Shown one piece after another: positions 63,367-64,000 of a DNA stretch of 64,000 bases. Position numbers and translations under genes: made by a program. The stretch is from contig NZ_RCVR01000019.1 in the NCBI RefSeq assembly GCF_016107305.1, positions 46,376-110,375 of the forward strand, written 5' to 3'. Position 1 is the stretch's first letter. Each line of letters starts with the position of its first letter. The DNA comes from Roseomonas sp. KE2513. GTDB taxonomy: Bacteria > Pseudomonadota > Alphaproteobacteria > Acetobacterales > Acetobacteraceae. Under the pieces are notes generated by a model, which saw only the letters and a program-made list of their open reading frames with translations, had not been told where the DNA came from and made no database searches.

Positions 63367-63500
63367 GTCCTTGCTCCGTGATGCTGGCGGCAGTCTGAAA
63401 CGGCGTCGCGGGATGGGCAACCGCGGCGCACAAGATCGTTACGACAAAAGAGCATTACGAAACTCGACAAATCTCTCCTGACGATAAAGTTTGGCGAGCG

Positions 63501-63704
63501 GTGGATCATGCCGGGGGGCATGAGCGATGGGGGTTTGTCGTGCAGGCTGAGACGGTGGAAGTTTACGAGGCCGATCTGGCCGATGATCTCGCCGTCGAGG
63601 AGGATCTGAAACGGCTTCCCGTAGGAACCGCCTTCTGGGTGATCGGCGGCATCTCGATCCTCCTGTGGGTCGGCATCGTCGCGATCGTCTCCGCCTTCCT
63701 CTGA
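63501..63704 (+). CDS. small single-helix membrane protein
   Basis: An up to 67-residue protein with an acidic cytoplasmic part (EVYEADLADDLAVEEDLKRLPVG) and one C-terminal membrane helix (FWVIGGISILLWVGIVAIVSAF). GTG 63501 or GTG 63540 could start it; neither has a strong ribosome site. The codon pattern and the tail-anchor look make it plausible. It is divergent from modA. Function unknown. Confidence 0.5.
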   Translation: MDHAGGHERWGFVVQAETVEVYEADLADDLAVEEDLKRLPVGTAFWVIGGISILLWVGIVAIVSAFL

Positions 63705-64000
63705 CCACTTGGCGGGTCCGGGAGGGGAGCGGCGGGCAGGGGCCTTATTCACGATCCAGTGGGCGGGCATTCTCAGTGGGCGAGCGCGGCCAGATCTTGT
63801 CCTATGCTGCAGTGCGTCGTCGCTTCCCGCGCTAAGCGGTGCGAGAGCGATGCCTTGGCCATGCCTGAGCCTTGCCCTGTCGTTGCCCTGTCGTTGATGG
63901 ACGCGAGCCTTGCCCGACTCCCTCCTCCGCGGCCATGAACCCGGCGGTTTCAGGCCCCTGGCAGCCCCCGACCCGGCTGCCGGCGGTGGGTCGGGCCGTG
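63705..64000. other. end of window without a recognised gene
   Basis: No convincing gene. A short exact tandem repeat TTGCCCTGTCG (63872-63882 and 63883-63893) is present. A frame at 63709-63897 has no features of a protein. The region may lead into a gene beyond the window. Confidence 0.4.

Noticed and set aside
63430..63495. ModE-type operator upstream of modA (CGTTACGA and TTACGA segments in an AT-rich stretch)
   Set aside because: The halves do not form the spaced CGTTATAT-type palindrome known for ModE; too weak to report as a site.
63709..63897. Open frame at the window end
   Set aside because: Weak start, Cys/Leu-rich low-information translation, and includes an 11-bp tandem repeat; no support.

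Overview
The window is very GC-rich chromosomal DNA with long, tightly packed reading frames. Its gene content points to an aerobic, flagellated or gliding alphaproteobacterium, most likely of the Acetobacteraceae (Roseomonas/Rubritepida-like). The clues are proteins of the DUF1489, DUF2272 and MbfA families, a SAM-II riboswitch in front of metZ, an aa3 oxidase operon of alphaproteobacterial type and a molybdate transporter. This placement is inferred from protein families; no rRNA is present. I saw no insertion sequence, prophage, CRISPR array or clear genomic island. It reads as core and housekeeping chromosome.

Region by region: 1-3050 holds the 3' part of pyruvate phosphate dikinase and a creatininase-family hydrolase. 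3049-7735 holds exonuclease III, an FAA hydrolase, a class I glutamine amidotransferase, LolA, a glycosyltransferase-like unknown and an ArsR regulator. 7985-14206 is a cytochrome c oxidase operon (ctaC, ctaD, ctaB, a small membrane protein, ctaG, ctaE) followed by SURF1. 14203-21314 holds an M32 carboxypeptidase, a DUF2272 lipoprotein, the iron exporter MbfA, and lipid A/Kdo genes (lpxK, waaA, a DUF374 acyltransferase) plus DUF1489. 21436-28805 holds a membrane chemoreceptor, an aspartate-semialdehyde dehydrogenase homologue with a ruined active site, and sdhCDAB. 28810-40457 is a mosaic of single genes (flavoprotein, dienelactone hydrolase, transglutaminase, PAP2, ArsC, Rrf2, DapA-like, FMN-binding, cysK, ATP-grasp, azlCD, recX). 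40686-42577 has two secreted proteins sharing an unusual DGTPGNPP repeat. 42761-46785 holds argD-argF, a CBS/BON protein behind a perfect FNR-type box, and Hsp33. 46828-51956 holds two lipoproteins, folE, apaG, metZ with its riboswitch, a PEP-CTERM protein and tRNA-Gly(CCC). 51985-60638 is an eight-gene chemosensory operon. 61-63.4 kb is modABC.

Working together: ctaCDBGE with SURF1 builds the heme-copper terminal oxidase and sdhCDAB feeds the quinone pool. lpxK, waaA and the acyltransferase make and decorate lipid A. argD/argF and metZ/cysK serve arginine and sulfur amino acid synthesis. The chemosensory operon encodes a complete signalling cluster (receptor, three-domain CheW, CheB, CheR, CheA, STAS, CheY, CheC-type phosphatase).

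The most unusual item is a dispersed element of about 175-245 bp, present five times. In all five copies the same end lies 9-25 nt after the stop codon of the adjacent gene (xth, a dienelactone hydrolase gene, rrf2, recX, a lipoprotein gene). It is built from four palindromic modules whose stems change in a compensatory way between copies, which suggests a structured 3'-UTR RNA family. Other points of note are the Asd-like pseudoenzyme, the 14-bp triple repeat at the modB/modC junction, and the tandem-tip soluble chemoreceptor paired with a triple CheW protein.
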